64,000 nt of DNA from Isoetes taiwanensis. Lineage: Eukaryota; Streptophyta; Lycopodiopsida; Isoetales; Isoetaceae. The stretch spans positions 186,001 through 250,000 of the forward strand of contig JAJEKV010000268.1 in NCBI GenBank assembly GCA_021234155.1, given 5' to 3'. The position numbers and the translations under genes are program-made. The notes beneath the pieces are model-generated. The model was given only the letters and a program-made list of their open reading frames with translations. It was not told where the DNA came from and ran no database searches. Shown one piece after another: positions 48,612 to 59,966 of the stretch; position 1 is the stretch's first letter, and every line of letters starts with the position of its first letter.

Positions 48612-51600
48612 CCACGGTTCTATTGCGACAGCCATAGAACCGCCATTCCTTGGATGGGGACGTCCCTTTGTCAGTCATCCTATTTATTCAGCCTCTCTTC
48701 ATTGTTCTATCATCGGCGTTCTCTTGAGCTAGATTTCTCCTTCTTCTCTATCCTATCAGCTTCTTCTTCACTTCTCCACCAGATTGAAAGATTGAATCTG
48801 AGCTTTGCTTCTATCCAATCAAGCGTTACTTCTATCTAATCATTTGTTAAGTTTTTTTTTGATCCGATAGTTTCCCCTTTCCTTTGTAGAGTGGAACCTC
48901 CTTTTCTCCGTGAATTTCCCCTTCATCTGGATCGAGTTTGGGCTCTGGCCTGGCCTGTGGAGTTGAGCGCTTGTTGCATGCCATCGTGATCTTGTGGATG
49001 AAGTGTGCAGGGATTTATTGCAGGATGTTTGGGCGCACAGCACGGCTGCCATGGTTGCTTCTGAGTCTTCGGATGGCCAGGGTGAGAATTTTGCATGCCC
49101 TAGACAAAGCTTTTTCTTGCCGGCAACCCCAATCCAGTACCTTGTTGAGCTCGGGAGAGACGGATGGAGTTTTCTGATGCCACGCTATGCTAAGGCGACC
49201 ACATCAGATTCCGTGTGGTATTCTTGGCCTAATTAGTACTGGTTTTTATGCTAATCGTAGTTTCTTTTGCAGATGCAGGATCCCACTGTGGGATCAAAAA
49301 CCTCTGATTGTTCTTATTTTATCAAGCTTTTTTGTAGTTATCAGATCTGGGCGTGCTTCACAGAGTAAGATGGCTTTTCTCGGAGTGAGTGATCTTGTCG
49401 GTGGCTTATATGGCAAGAATGTAGACCACGCTTTGCCTTTATCTGTCTGTGATCCACGAAAATGTTTCTGCTGAGTTGCCAGAAATTCCAGGGACGACTC
49501 TTTGTCTCGTTGCAGTTCTCTTACGAATCAGGATACACAGTTGGGCTTATTAATCAGATTTGATTGTCAAACTCTTGTATCTTTTATTTGCTTTTAGTTT
49601 CCGCAGGGTCTAGAGTGCAATTTTGAATTGATTCGGACATGGCGACATCAGGGGCTCAACTTTGAATTGGATGCTCTTTGGGATGGCTTTCCCTCATACC
49701 CGCTTTCGAGGTCGGATTGATTTGCAAGCCAGGATGCGGGTTTTACTTAGTTCGAAGATCATATAGGCCAAAAGCTCGTGGTAACACCCAGATTCGGCTT
49801 GGACAGGAAAGATGTAATCTTTTTCTTCATTTCGATTCTTATGATCCAAAGAGGTAAGCGGTTTTGCATTGATTGTGCCTCTAATTATTCAATTTGATTT
49901 TGTGCCTGTAGATAATGTCTTTGCTCCATCGATCCCGGGTCGTAAGATCACAACCGATCACAAGTTCACAAACCGCTTTCGCCGTCGGTCCGTTCGGACT
50001 TTTGAGGGATACTAGGAATTGGTTTCCCTTTGTTCCCCTTTGGTGGGGATACCGGTCCGTTTTCCCTACAAATTGATTTCTTGGCCCTTTTCCTATGGTC
50101 GTTTTGCCTTCCTTTGTTTCTTCGCTCTTTAAGCCGCTTGGTTCACCCCTTTGTTTTTGTAATGCGCTTCACATTGTTCTTATGTCTGGCATATGGTTTC
50201 TTTTAACATTGAATTCCTGCTAGCCTTTTTTCGAAGTTCGTTCTCAGATTAACAACAAGGTTCTTGTTCCTTTTACAATCTTTTTCTACTACTATTGCAT
50301 CTACGCTTGTGCTATTTCAACGTTCTTTGACTAGGGGTGCCAAAACTGGTGAGGTTGTGCAGTATACATTCTAGATATGTTTCTTTGACTCATGGTGTCT
50401 TGGGGCTTGAGTTTTTTGGATAGTTGATGTTTTTATGATTTGAGGTATGTAGGTTGAAATCTAGTTCTTTGTCCTTCTTGAGGATTAATTGCATCTCATT
50501 TGTGGCGTGATTATGGTACATTTAGCATCAATATTTGTTCTAACTCCTTGTTTGGATGAGCTTCTCAGGCGTATTTGCATCAGTAACATGCCTGGGCAAG
50601 ACTAAGTGACTAATTGGGGTCGTTTGGGAGCCCAAGAATCTCCGTGGACATAGTTACGTCTCCATTGGTCGGTAGACATAGACGTTGTTATGGCCGTTGC
50701 TTTATTGGTAGAGATGGAGGGTGCGCGCATCTTGGTTAAGGTTTGTCCCCAGGTCTTTGCATTTGAAATGCCCCTTCAATTTTCTCTGACCTCGGACCTT
50801 GCATTTGATGGTTTTTGCATTCGAAAGGTCGTATATTTCCCCTGACCTCGTATCTTGCATTTTTTGATGTACCTTATATGATTTTTGCATTTGTAATGGC
50901 CTCTATATAATTTCTTTGACCTCGGACTTTGCATTCGATGGTATTTGTGTCGTCATTTGACGTATTTTCACTTCGTTGGTATGCGGTTGCATTTGGAATC
51001 CTGTTTAAGCAAACATATGGTGTGAATGGAAGGTTTAGGAGGTTGTGGTTGGTCTTCTTTCGCATGTTATGGGATTCACAGTGATTGCTAATTCGTTTTT
51101 TATATTGTTACGTGATTTGTTGGTTTGTTGTACTTTTTCATGACAGATGGCCCACTCTCTCTCTTTGACGTGCTTGTATTTTCATTTGGTACTCTTTTCA
51201 TTTGCCTCGTCACTTCCACTTCTTTGTATATCTCTATTATTTCTAATTTTTCTTATTCCTATTTACTCCATGGCTCCATGACACTTTGTCCATGCTTCTG
51301 GTGCCATTGCTCGCTTACCCATTTGTTATCTTTAGCTATGGTGTCGAAGGTTGAGTGCTCAAGTTTCGTGTGTCGTGGTTGACTCTTTGTATTGCCCTCA
51401 CATGTTCATTCCAAATTGAAAGTTATGATCCATTATGGTGGTCCCATGTGTTCTATGAATTTGTCGGGTTTAGTTGACTATTCTAGTAGTCTCATTGGCA
51501 CGAGTTGTCTTAGTTTTCATTTTTTCTTATTTCCTTTTTTGAGCCTCTTTCTTCCATGATTTTATTGTGGTCTTCCATTTACTCTCTCTATGTTGCTTGG

Positions 51601-54574
51601 TTGTGCTCATAGTCTTGATTGCCTTATGTATTGTTGCTCCTTTGATCATTTTTCCCCTGTTCCTGATTGCCCTCTGCATAGTTCCTTTCTGCAGTGAGAC
51701 TTCTACATGTTTTATGCCTATTTTTGGGGCACTCTTTTTCTTCAAATACATGAACATTAGATCCAATTTAGCATGGGTCTCGTATACTGTGTTTTTGTTG
51801 CACATTGGGTTCACTTTGGCTGTGTTCACTTCTGCTTCGCGTGGATAGTTGTTCCCTTGGTGTTATTTTTCCAGTCGTTGTTCTAGTTGTTTCACTCTAT
51901 GTCTTTTGCCCATCTCTTAGTCCATTTTATCACAGTTGTCTCCGCTTCATTGCTTGAGGTCGTTATTCCAGTTCTTTTGTATTCGTTCGGACTTGTTTTT
52001 GCGATTTGGTCCACTCACTCACCTTTGCTTCATTATCTCAATTTGCTTTTTAGGCGCGTTTGCTCTTTTTGATTTTTTCCATGATTTCCACTTTTTCAAG
52101 TACTTTATGCCTTTATTTTCGTTTGTATAGGTTTGTTTGTTTTTTGGGCGGCGTTTATTTTTGTCATTAGGTTTATATATTATGATATATATATTTTTGG
52201 TCCCTCTTTACTCCAGTTTCTATGATTCTGTGTTTTTTCGTATTGACCTTTATTACCTCTGTTTTTAGATTTGTTCCGCTTGCTCCATATGTTCCATTGG
52301 CCTCACCTGTGCATTCTGTTTCATTTCATTCCAATGATCCACATGGACTCATTTCTCCCTTTCTTTATTTCTCATTTTCAATATATTCTATTAGATTTGA
52401 CTTGCTCCATTATGGATTTGTTGCGCTCCTTTTTACTGTATGCTCCTCATTATCTCAGTTGCTCCATTTGATGGCATTTCTCTATTTGATTGTAGGTGCA
52501 CTGTTCCCTTCATTACTTTCCTTTTGGCTTGTTGTCCTGTTTAACTTTGGTGATTCTATTACCCCTTTAGTTGCATCGGTTCCTTCTTTGATTTCTTTGT
52601 CTTCTTGCTTCTTGTCTATTGCTAGTTAGGATAATAATGAATTGATGAATCTTTGTTAGTGTAGTATCTATTGGCGCATTAGTTATTTGCCATCATTACT
52701 CATTGATCTCGTCATTTTATGGCTCTGTTATTGTTATTCCATGAGTTCCTTTCCTCATCTCTTACTACTCTATTCCATCTTCTTTTTTCATTTTTATACT
52801 CGGCCCTCCATCTTTTCAAGCATGGTTTTATTGTGTCCTTCATTTTTGATGCATTCCGTTATCGTCTCATTCTCGGGTTTTAACCGGCCATTCTCGCTTA
52901 TCTTGGCTCCTTTGTCTCTCTCTTCTATTTTCTCCTTCGTTTCTCCTCCTTCATGTATATTGTTCATGGTTTTGTTGTTCCAATCATCGCATCTTTGTAT
53001 GGACATCCGATGTTACCTCTAGCATTTCGGGCCAAGAGGCTTTCGCCTCCCTGCGGTTGTGCAACTATTCCAATTGGCCATATGGGTTCTAGTTTTGTCC
53101 TTTTGTTTGGTAAGTTCTTGTTCATGACATGGTTTCATTAACCCAGTGTCCCTATGGCATTTTTCCTTATACTTTCATAAGTTCTTTTGATCCTTTTGCA
53201 TGTCACATTCAGGTCCTTTGTTTCCGCTTTAATTTTTGTTTCTCGATAGATAGTGATCCCTTTGTGCCATTTACTCGTGGTTGGTACCTTTAGCTCCTTT
53301 TTATATCGTTGTTTTAGTTGTTTCTCTCGGGTCTTTTGCATAACTTTTCTATGCTTCTAATCGTGAGTTGTGCACCTTTGCCAAGTGCTTAAAATTTTTA
53401 TGCTTAATGGGTTTATCACAGCTTGTCCTTTTTGCTCTAGGTTCCGTTTCCTTTCTTGATATCATCATTCCAGCTTTATTCTCAGATTCCCCTGGACATG
53501 TTTTTTGCTATTCTAATCCATCCATTTGCCATTGCTTCATTATCTAAATGTGCTTTTTTCCCTCCTTTTATGATCTTTTTTCCATATTTTCCTTTTTCCA
53601 AGTACTTGGTGCCTTTATCTCCACTTGTTCCAAATTTATCTCCGTCGATTTGTTTGTTTCTAGGTGTTTTATATTGGGTCACTTGGGTCGCTTTGGGTGT
53701 TTGTTTCTATGTCTTCGTGATTGATCTTTTGTTGTCTCTATTTGTGAATTCACTCCACTTGTTCCATGTGTCTCATCACTACTTCATTTGTGCTTTCTAT
53801 GTTGTTGCAGGTGTCCTTTTGTAGACTCGTTCCTCCCTTTCTTTTATCCCATTGGATTCTGCATATACACTGTTCATTATCTCGGTAGCTCCATTTAATA
53901 TCATTTCTCTATTTGGTGGTGTTTGCATTGTTTCCTTAATTTATTTTCTTTAGCTTATTGTTCCATTTAACTCTAGTGACATTATTACTATATTAGTCAC
54001 ATTGGTTCCTTTTTTGGTCTCTTTGTCTTCTTGCTCCTTTTCTATTGCTAATTAGGATAGTTTGCTTTTATAGTATCTTTGTTTGGACATTAGTCATTTG
54101 AGATCGTTACTTTGATGATGACATCATGTTCGTGGCTCTGTCTGCTATTGTCCCATAAGTTCCTTCCCTCATCTCTTACTGCACTATTCCATTGTCTTCT
54201 TCATTCTTATGTTCCCGTTTCCATCCCTCATACCATTCCTCCATCGTGTTCTCCTTCATTTTTATTCATTCCATTGTTTGCATTTCGGCATTACTTGCTC
54301 TTATCCGCTTCTTCATTGTTCCTTTTGTCTCTGTCTTCTCTTTATCCCCCTTTTCCTCCATTTTTCTTAGTTTCCTCTTCCTTCGTTTTTACTCTGATTG
54401 CCGTCAGCCTTATCTATGCATTCTTTTCCGGTGACCTTGCAGACTCGTTTCTCCTTTTCTTTATACTATATTTCTCTTTAGCTTCTCTTCCTTTTGCCTT
54501 TGCATCTTTGGTAGTTTTGAGTTTGTTCCTCTTCTATCGGGCCAAGATATGCCTATCATAGGACCCATCCTAGG
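48612..54574. mobile_element. Unclassified element, long unit (5963 bp), pyrimidine-rich
   Basis: Begins CCACGGTTCTATTG and ends ACCCATCCTAGG, flanked by AATG on both sides. The left paralogue at 17358-17361 shows the empty site with one AATG. The first 155 bp and last 30-40 bp recur in the short unit that follows. A sub-terminal hairpin GGTTCTATTG/CAATAGAACC lies at the start, and CCTATCATAGG at the end. The interior from about 49800 is very T-rich on the plus strand, with approximate tandem repeats about 1.4 kb apart (52465-52785 resembles 53890-54200). The long Leu/Phe/Ser frames look compositional; no transposase, RT or integrase was found. Confidence 0.7.
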
Positions 54575-54578
54575 AATG

Positions 54579-55526
54579 CCACGGTTCTATTGGCGCATGA
54601 CAATAGAACCGCCATTCCTTGGATGGGGACGTCCCTTTGTCACTCATCCTATTTATTCAGCCTCTCTTCATTGTTCTATCATCGGCGTTCTCTTGAGCTA
54701 GATTTCTCCTTCTTCTCTATCCTATCAGCTTCCCTCGCCCTCCCTCCCTTGATGGTTTTTTCATTTGATCGTGTTCGTTATTTCCTTTTCTATGTCTTTT
54801 AAATTTGCATTCTTTATTTCCTCAGCGTGGCTTTGTAGCCTCTGAGGCATACTTATTGGTTTACTCTTTCTCGGCATGGCACTAGTATTTTATTTATTCA
54901 TTCATGTTTTCTCTCGGTGTGGCATTGTAGCCTCTGAGCCAATATTTATTATTCATGTTTTCTCTCGGCGGCTGGCTGTTGCCTCGAGATCGATTTATTG
55001 TTTTTCTCTGCGCGGCTGTAGCTTTCCGAGGCAAGCACTAATCGGTTGTTTTTCCCCGCTGATGGTCATTCCGCTGACGGTTCCCGACATTGGTCTACTG
55101 TTGTTTCTTTCTCGGCGGTGTCCAGGAGCCTCCGAGTCTTCTTTGCCTATGGCATCTAACTCATTGACGGGTTATTTTCCTTTCAGCCTTGATTCCTCGG
55201 GATTGTTTAAGGTCTTGTGGTTGCCATAGTGCGGGGTCGCGGCTTCAACTATTTGCTTGGGTTTCCTCAAAACCTAAGAAGGCGTGGTTCTGTTTCTCGA
55301 TGAGGAGCGGTCCATCAAGTCTTCTCACCTTTGCATCGACCAAGTGGCGGATAAAACCATCTTTTTATGTTGTATTCTTCGGGGTTTCATCATGCTCTCG
55401 AGGATTGTCTAGTTTCGAGCATTTAAAGTTCATATTTCCAAATTTATCTATCCCTAGTGAGGGATCCATTTGTACTCAATGTTTTTACAATGGCCAGTAT
55501 ATGCCTATCATAGGACCCATCCTAGG
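54579..55526. mobile_element. Unclassified element, short unit (948 bp)
   Basis: It has the same start (CCACGGTTC, hairpin, CATTCCTTGGATGGGGACG) and the same end (TATGCCTATCATAGGACCC, CCTAGG) as the long unit, but an unrelated interior. It is separated from the long unit by AATG and followed by AATG. The relation resembles a non-autonomous derivative inserted at the same target. Confidence 0.7.
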
Positions 55527-55530
55527 AATG

Positions 55531-56427
55531 TTCACATAATCACTTCCTTTTCCACTAAGTGATGGCTTGGGGACCTTAGCATATGATCTGGGCTATTTCC
55601 CTCTTGACTTCGAATCTTAGCACCTCGTCTTGAAAACGGATGTGAGAATGCTCTTTCATGGCTAACAGTGTTTCGAACTTAAGCTCCATCCCTTGGCATA
55701 ACACAGCTCGCACGGTCTCTTTGTTGTACCTACGCCTTCCTACTCCCCGCCCTATTCAACGGGCCTTGATTTGTGAAGACTTGGTGTGAAGCCCGGCGAG
55801 GGGTGAGCGGTGATGGGGACAACATAAGTTTAATGTGTCTAAGTCCAGCCACGAATGTGGATCGATTAGCCTCGCCTATGGGCACGCCGAAACAAGATGA
55901 TTCACGTGGTAGAGCACAACCCAGATCGGCATAGGTTAGGTGCCATTAATGGAACACGGTAAGCCCACTCACTTCTTTCAGGTATCTTAATAGCGCATGC
56001 TTAATAGTGCCAATCTTCCTCAACTCTTGCGCCTGGGTTTTCATGACACGCCTGCCAGTATAAGCCTTCGTGGCCTTGATGAATGTGGTACCCGCTATAA
56101 TCTCCCTCAATAATCTCTCGCAAGTCCATAGGGTGTATGGACTTCAATGGGTCGACATGAATTATTTGTGAACATCCTTAGGCGATCTTTAACTTCAATG
56201 CTGTCACTATTCTCATCCTTTAGTTGATCCTCGTAGAAGAATTGAGCAACCTGTATGCACATATTCCAAATTGGTTCGTCAAGATACACGAAGTAATCAT
56301 AGTCTCGCATGCTAGCCTTTTTAGACTTTGCTTCGATATAGCTACCCAAACCTCGCAAAACATAGATATTGTAAGAGCGGATGCAAATATAGAAAATTTT
56401 TTGCAGACAAGGCCCCAAATTGGTCAC
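55531..56427 (-). pseudogene. Gene relic X, right copy, 5' part
   Basis: Corresponds to 17362-18237. The 106-codon frame (56427-56107) contains DYDYFVYLDEPIWNMCIQVA as on the left. Further pieces down to 55560 match the left copy's 17730-17407. No function can be assigned. Confidence 0.4.
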
Positions 56428-56715
56428 CGCCCGATTTGGTGTGGTAGGGTGCCCAAACTCTATGTTTGTCTACGTGTTGCAAAGGACCTTAGTAAGCAAG
56501 ACATGGTTCCAAATTGGGCGAGTGTAAATTACCTTGCAAAAAAAAGCCCTGGGAAGGGGGTGCCCAATTTGGAGGAGACAGGACTGGTCATAGCCATTTG
56601 TGATCCAAATGGAGCAATCGCCCAATTTGGAGGCTTAATGATTTTTCGACAAAGGGTTTATGTGAAGTAGACAAGCAACTAGTTTGATGCGCACCACGGC
56701 CCCATATTGGGCTCT
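56411..56715. promoter_or_regulatory. GCCCAATTTGG motif cluster, right copy
   Basis: The five motifs of 18241-18550 are present near 56411, 56508, 56562, 56621 and 56702 in the same order and orientation, between relics X and Y. Confidence 0.5.
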
Positions 56716-56889
56716 TTGATTTCGCGTACTAGGGTGCCCGAATGCATGTTCCCTACGGGGTTGCAAAGGATAGGGGTGTAAAATCGCTAGTGGGGTACAA
56801 CTTTTGGCTAAGCGTTTAAGCACTTTAAGGGGTGCCCTTCTCCCTTCTTTTTCCCCTCGGGGCTGAAAACTCGATCGGTGTTTCACTGC

Positions 56890-57838
56890 TGGACGATGGA
56901 GGCATGGAGCTGGATGATTTTCCAAAGATCGAGGTCTGCAGGCATTGGGGTGAAGCCCCATGAGGAAGAAGCTTGGTTGGAAAATAATGTCACGGATCGA
57001 GATTGGGATTCTGTTTGGACAAAGAAGTTGAACAAGGGAAAGATAAAATGGCACTGCAAAAGGAGCATCTTCAAGAGAAGTTGGAAACACTCTGCCAAAA
57101 AATCTACAAGAATTGTCACAACAAAGAAGTAAGAAAGCAACTGGCCCTTGCTTTTGCATTTGAAAATTGCACTAGATCAATACTTGCACTTGAGGAACAC
57201 AAAGTAAACTGGGCTGCATTTGCTGTGCAATGCCAAAGATACCACAACAATAGACAAGTAAAAATAGAGGGAGATGTTGTAGCACATGTTAGGAAAACTG
57301 AAATGAAGGCAAAGTTAAAGGTGGCAGTTGGATCAAATAAGATCAGTGCATGTGCTGAAAACATAAAAACCTTAGAGAATGCAGTACAGGAGATTGGAAA
57401 ATCAGTTTTACTTATCACAAAGAATCTGGAAGCAGTAGGAAGTGAGCTGAAAGGCAATGAGAAGGCCTCTGAATTACAGAAAATGATGTTGGAAGAGGCT
57501 GAAAACAGTTTAAGACAGGCCACAAATGATTTGGCTACAAAACAGGAGGAGTTCAAGCTTAATCCAACATGTGAGTTGGAGGCAGAAATTAAAGATTTGG
57601 AGCAGACTTGGAAACTTGGCACAGGAACAAGGTACAAAAAGCAATGAACCCTACATCTGTTAATGAGCAGGTCAAACGTAAACTCAAACTTGAGGAGGAG
57701 TTAAAAGTTCTCGAAGAAGAACAGAGACTTCTGCATTTCTACATAAACAATTTGTGGAAGCTGAAAATGGATACTCCTGCAACATTTAGCATCTCTACTA
57801 TTATACGAGATAAGTTGTTAGTGGAAGATCCATTTACG
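56890..57838 (+). CDS. Gene Y, right copy, N-terminal coiled-coil part
   Basis: A 214-codon frame (57003-57647) is largely helical, with heptads rich in Lys, Glu and Leu (for example ASELQKMMLEEAENSLRQAT), and contains CHNKEVRKQ. A second frame (57608-57844) continues with EQVKRKLKLEEELKVLEEEQ and FSISTIIRDKLL. The start may be the ATG near 56896, in a different frame. This copy is much better preserved than the left one. It is interrupted after GATCCATTT by the insertion at 57839-59966; the zinc-finger part resumes at 59967. It resembles no family I can name. Confidence 0.5.
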
Positions 57839-57850
57839 AGATAAGTTGTT

Positions 57851-58130
57851 GTTGGTTTGGGTGCATATTCACACGGGGGGTCACTCCGGGCAACAAGAGC
57901 CCTCGGATGAGCATATATGCCTTATATTCCTTGATGTGGACCGTAGATAGCGATCCTCGTTTATGGGGTATTCTTGTACAAATTTTTATATACGGTATAT
58001 GCAGGTGTGCGAAATACTATAAGATTTGAGTTAATATATTATATGGTGTCAATTTCATACGTGTGTAATATAATTTAAGGGCTCTCGCTGCCCTACGTGA
58101 CCCCCCGTGTGAATATGCACCCAAACCAAA
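57851..58130. mobile_element. MITE of 280 bp with about 49-bp terminal inverted repeats
   Basis: The left end reads TTGGTTTGGGTGCATATTCA and the right end is its complement (TGAATATGCACCCAAACCAA). The repeats extend through CACGGGGGGTCAC to an AGAGCCC block. The interior is AT-rich and noncoding. The target duplication is unclear because a 15-bp direct repeat, ACGAGATAAGTTGTT, sits at 57806 and again at 57836, beside its left end. Confidence 0.85.
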
Positions 58131-59966
58131 GGGGGTCCAAGGGGGATTTTAATTTTAACATGTAGGATATAATGGTTTTGTTAATTATTGCCAATGGTGG
58201 ATGTTATATACATATAAAAAATTTTTGGGCCCTTCGGGCCCTAAGAAAAGAGAACGTAGTTAAATTTTGAGGAGCAGCAAATTCCAAATATATATATCTC
58301 CAGGTGCAAAATAACCTTGTTCCAAGTACAATATTGCATGTAATAAAAACATGAATAGAAATAAATACATTATGAGGTTCATGCGCTTCCTGCATGTTTC
58401 TATACATGCCATACATGTCCACACCACTATGTACATGCATCTGTTTGGAGCGTTTGCCACAGTCTCACTTCTATTACAAAGTGTGCCTTGCAGTTGCCTT
58501 GCCTGTATACCAAGGGCTGGATGAATATTTCTTGCATTGCATAGCAAAGGCCACTCAAATATATGCAAATATGCTGTTATAAAATGGCCAGAACTTGAAC
58601 AGGATTGTGTGTGAATCCATAAGTCTTTAATATGCAACAAGCTTTCTCTTTGCCAAAGCACATATTGCAGAAAAAGAGTGCGTACATGAAATTGAGATGA
58701 ACACATAATGTGTATACAACCCCGCTAGCTTCTCAATGGCTTCAAATGTTGTAAGATTAACAACATTATGGTCTCCTCCCGGGGATTTAGGACTTAATTT
58801 GTAACCATAATTGGAGGCAATGCTTGAGAACAAGCATGGCATTTCCAAATATAAAATCTGTATAGGCTATGTGGTGTCCGCAAGAAACCATTGATAGCAT
58901 AAAACCCTTAGAATATCTAGCAACTGTGATATGGCAATGCTTGAGAAGTAGCATGGCAACCGGGATCCCCGATGGCCATCTTTGTTCCATATCGTTCCGG
59001 CTTTGCCTTCTCAACTACTCCTTTAGACACCTATAACAAAATATCAAGAAAAAGGATGCATGAGATGGATGACCTCGGAACAGGAAGCTGCATTTTCTTA
59101 CATATTCTAACAGAGATGTTTCAGATATTTTACTGCTGTCTATATGGATACACTGATTCCAGAATCTCGCTGCTTCTCAGCATATAGTTTGCACCTCCAA
59201 AGATAAAAAACCCCATCCACAACTCATCGACCAAATAAGATGGGCAAAGATAACTACTTAATTCATAAAGAGAATTTATTCTTCATCTGCTGTAATCAAG
59301 AGCATCACCTCTGCCACAAATCAACAGCAAGCAAATATCTTTCTGAACACACAATATTTTGATGGATAATAGAATAGAATGGAAAAGCCTCGATCATCTT
59401 CGTGGTGGCTTACATGCCAAGAAATCCGCCGAATCCTCAAGAACCGGACAGATAACCCAAAATGCCAATCTCCAAATCGTAGGAAAAATTGTAGACCCGA
59501 TTAGCTCAAGGGCACAAAATTGTGCTTACCTCACACCCCAGGTTTTGAAAGCAGCAGAGACCCCTGGTCAGAATGCAGCAGTGCCCAAACGAGACCTCCT
59601 CAGATCATAACTCAACGGCCTTGGGCATCCCCAGGCAGGGCATCTCGGGTTTGGCAGAAACATAAACCTTGCCGTGCTTTGCTTCCATTTCAAACAAAAA
59701 AAAAACCCTAACTACATAGGGCCTCGATGGCTGCATGCCCAATTCCAAACCTTTTTAAGAAAACTTAAGTGCTAAAAACATTACAAATTTAATCGTGACC
59801 GTACGATGCTGCTTCTCATAAAAAATGAATGGTCAAGATAAGCGGCACTCTAGAAATACTGTTCAGTACACCAAGATGAATACGGCAATGAAATCATAGA
59901 AAAACCTTTGTAAATATCGTACAAAAACACAAAAATGACCCCCTGTCATTATGCTAGATATTATAC
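58131..59966 (-). other. Rest of the insertion in gene Y; possible captured exons
   Basis: This is absent from the left copy (compare 19700). On the minus strand, two stretches look like captured gene pieces: a short ORF from ATG 59688 (MEAKHGKVYVSAKPEM) with a GTAAGC donor after 59530, and an exon-like VSKGVVEKAKPERYGTKMA after a TTATAG acceptor near 59030. I do not recognise a product. The remainder is AT-rich and shows no gene. Confidence 0.3.

Noticed and set aside
50700-54561. Long Leu/Phe/Ser-rich ORFs resembling membrane proteins
   Set aside because: They follow the T-rich composition, overlap in several frames and show no conserved motif.
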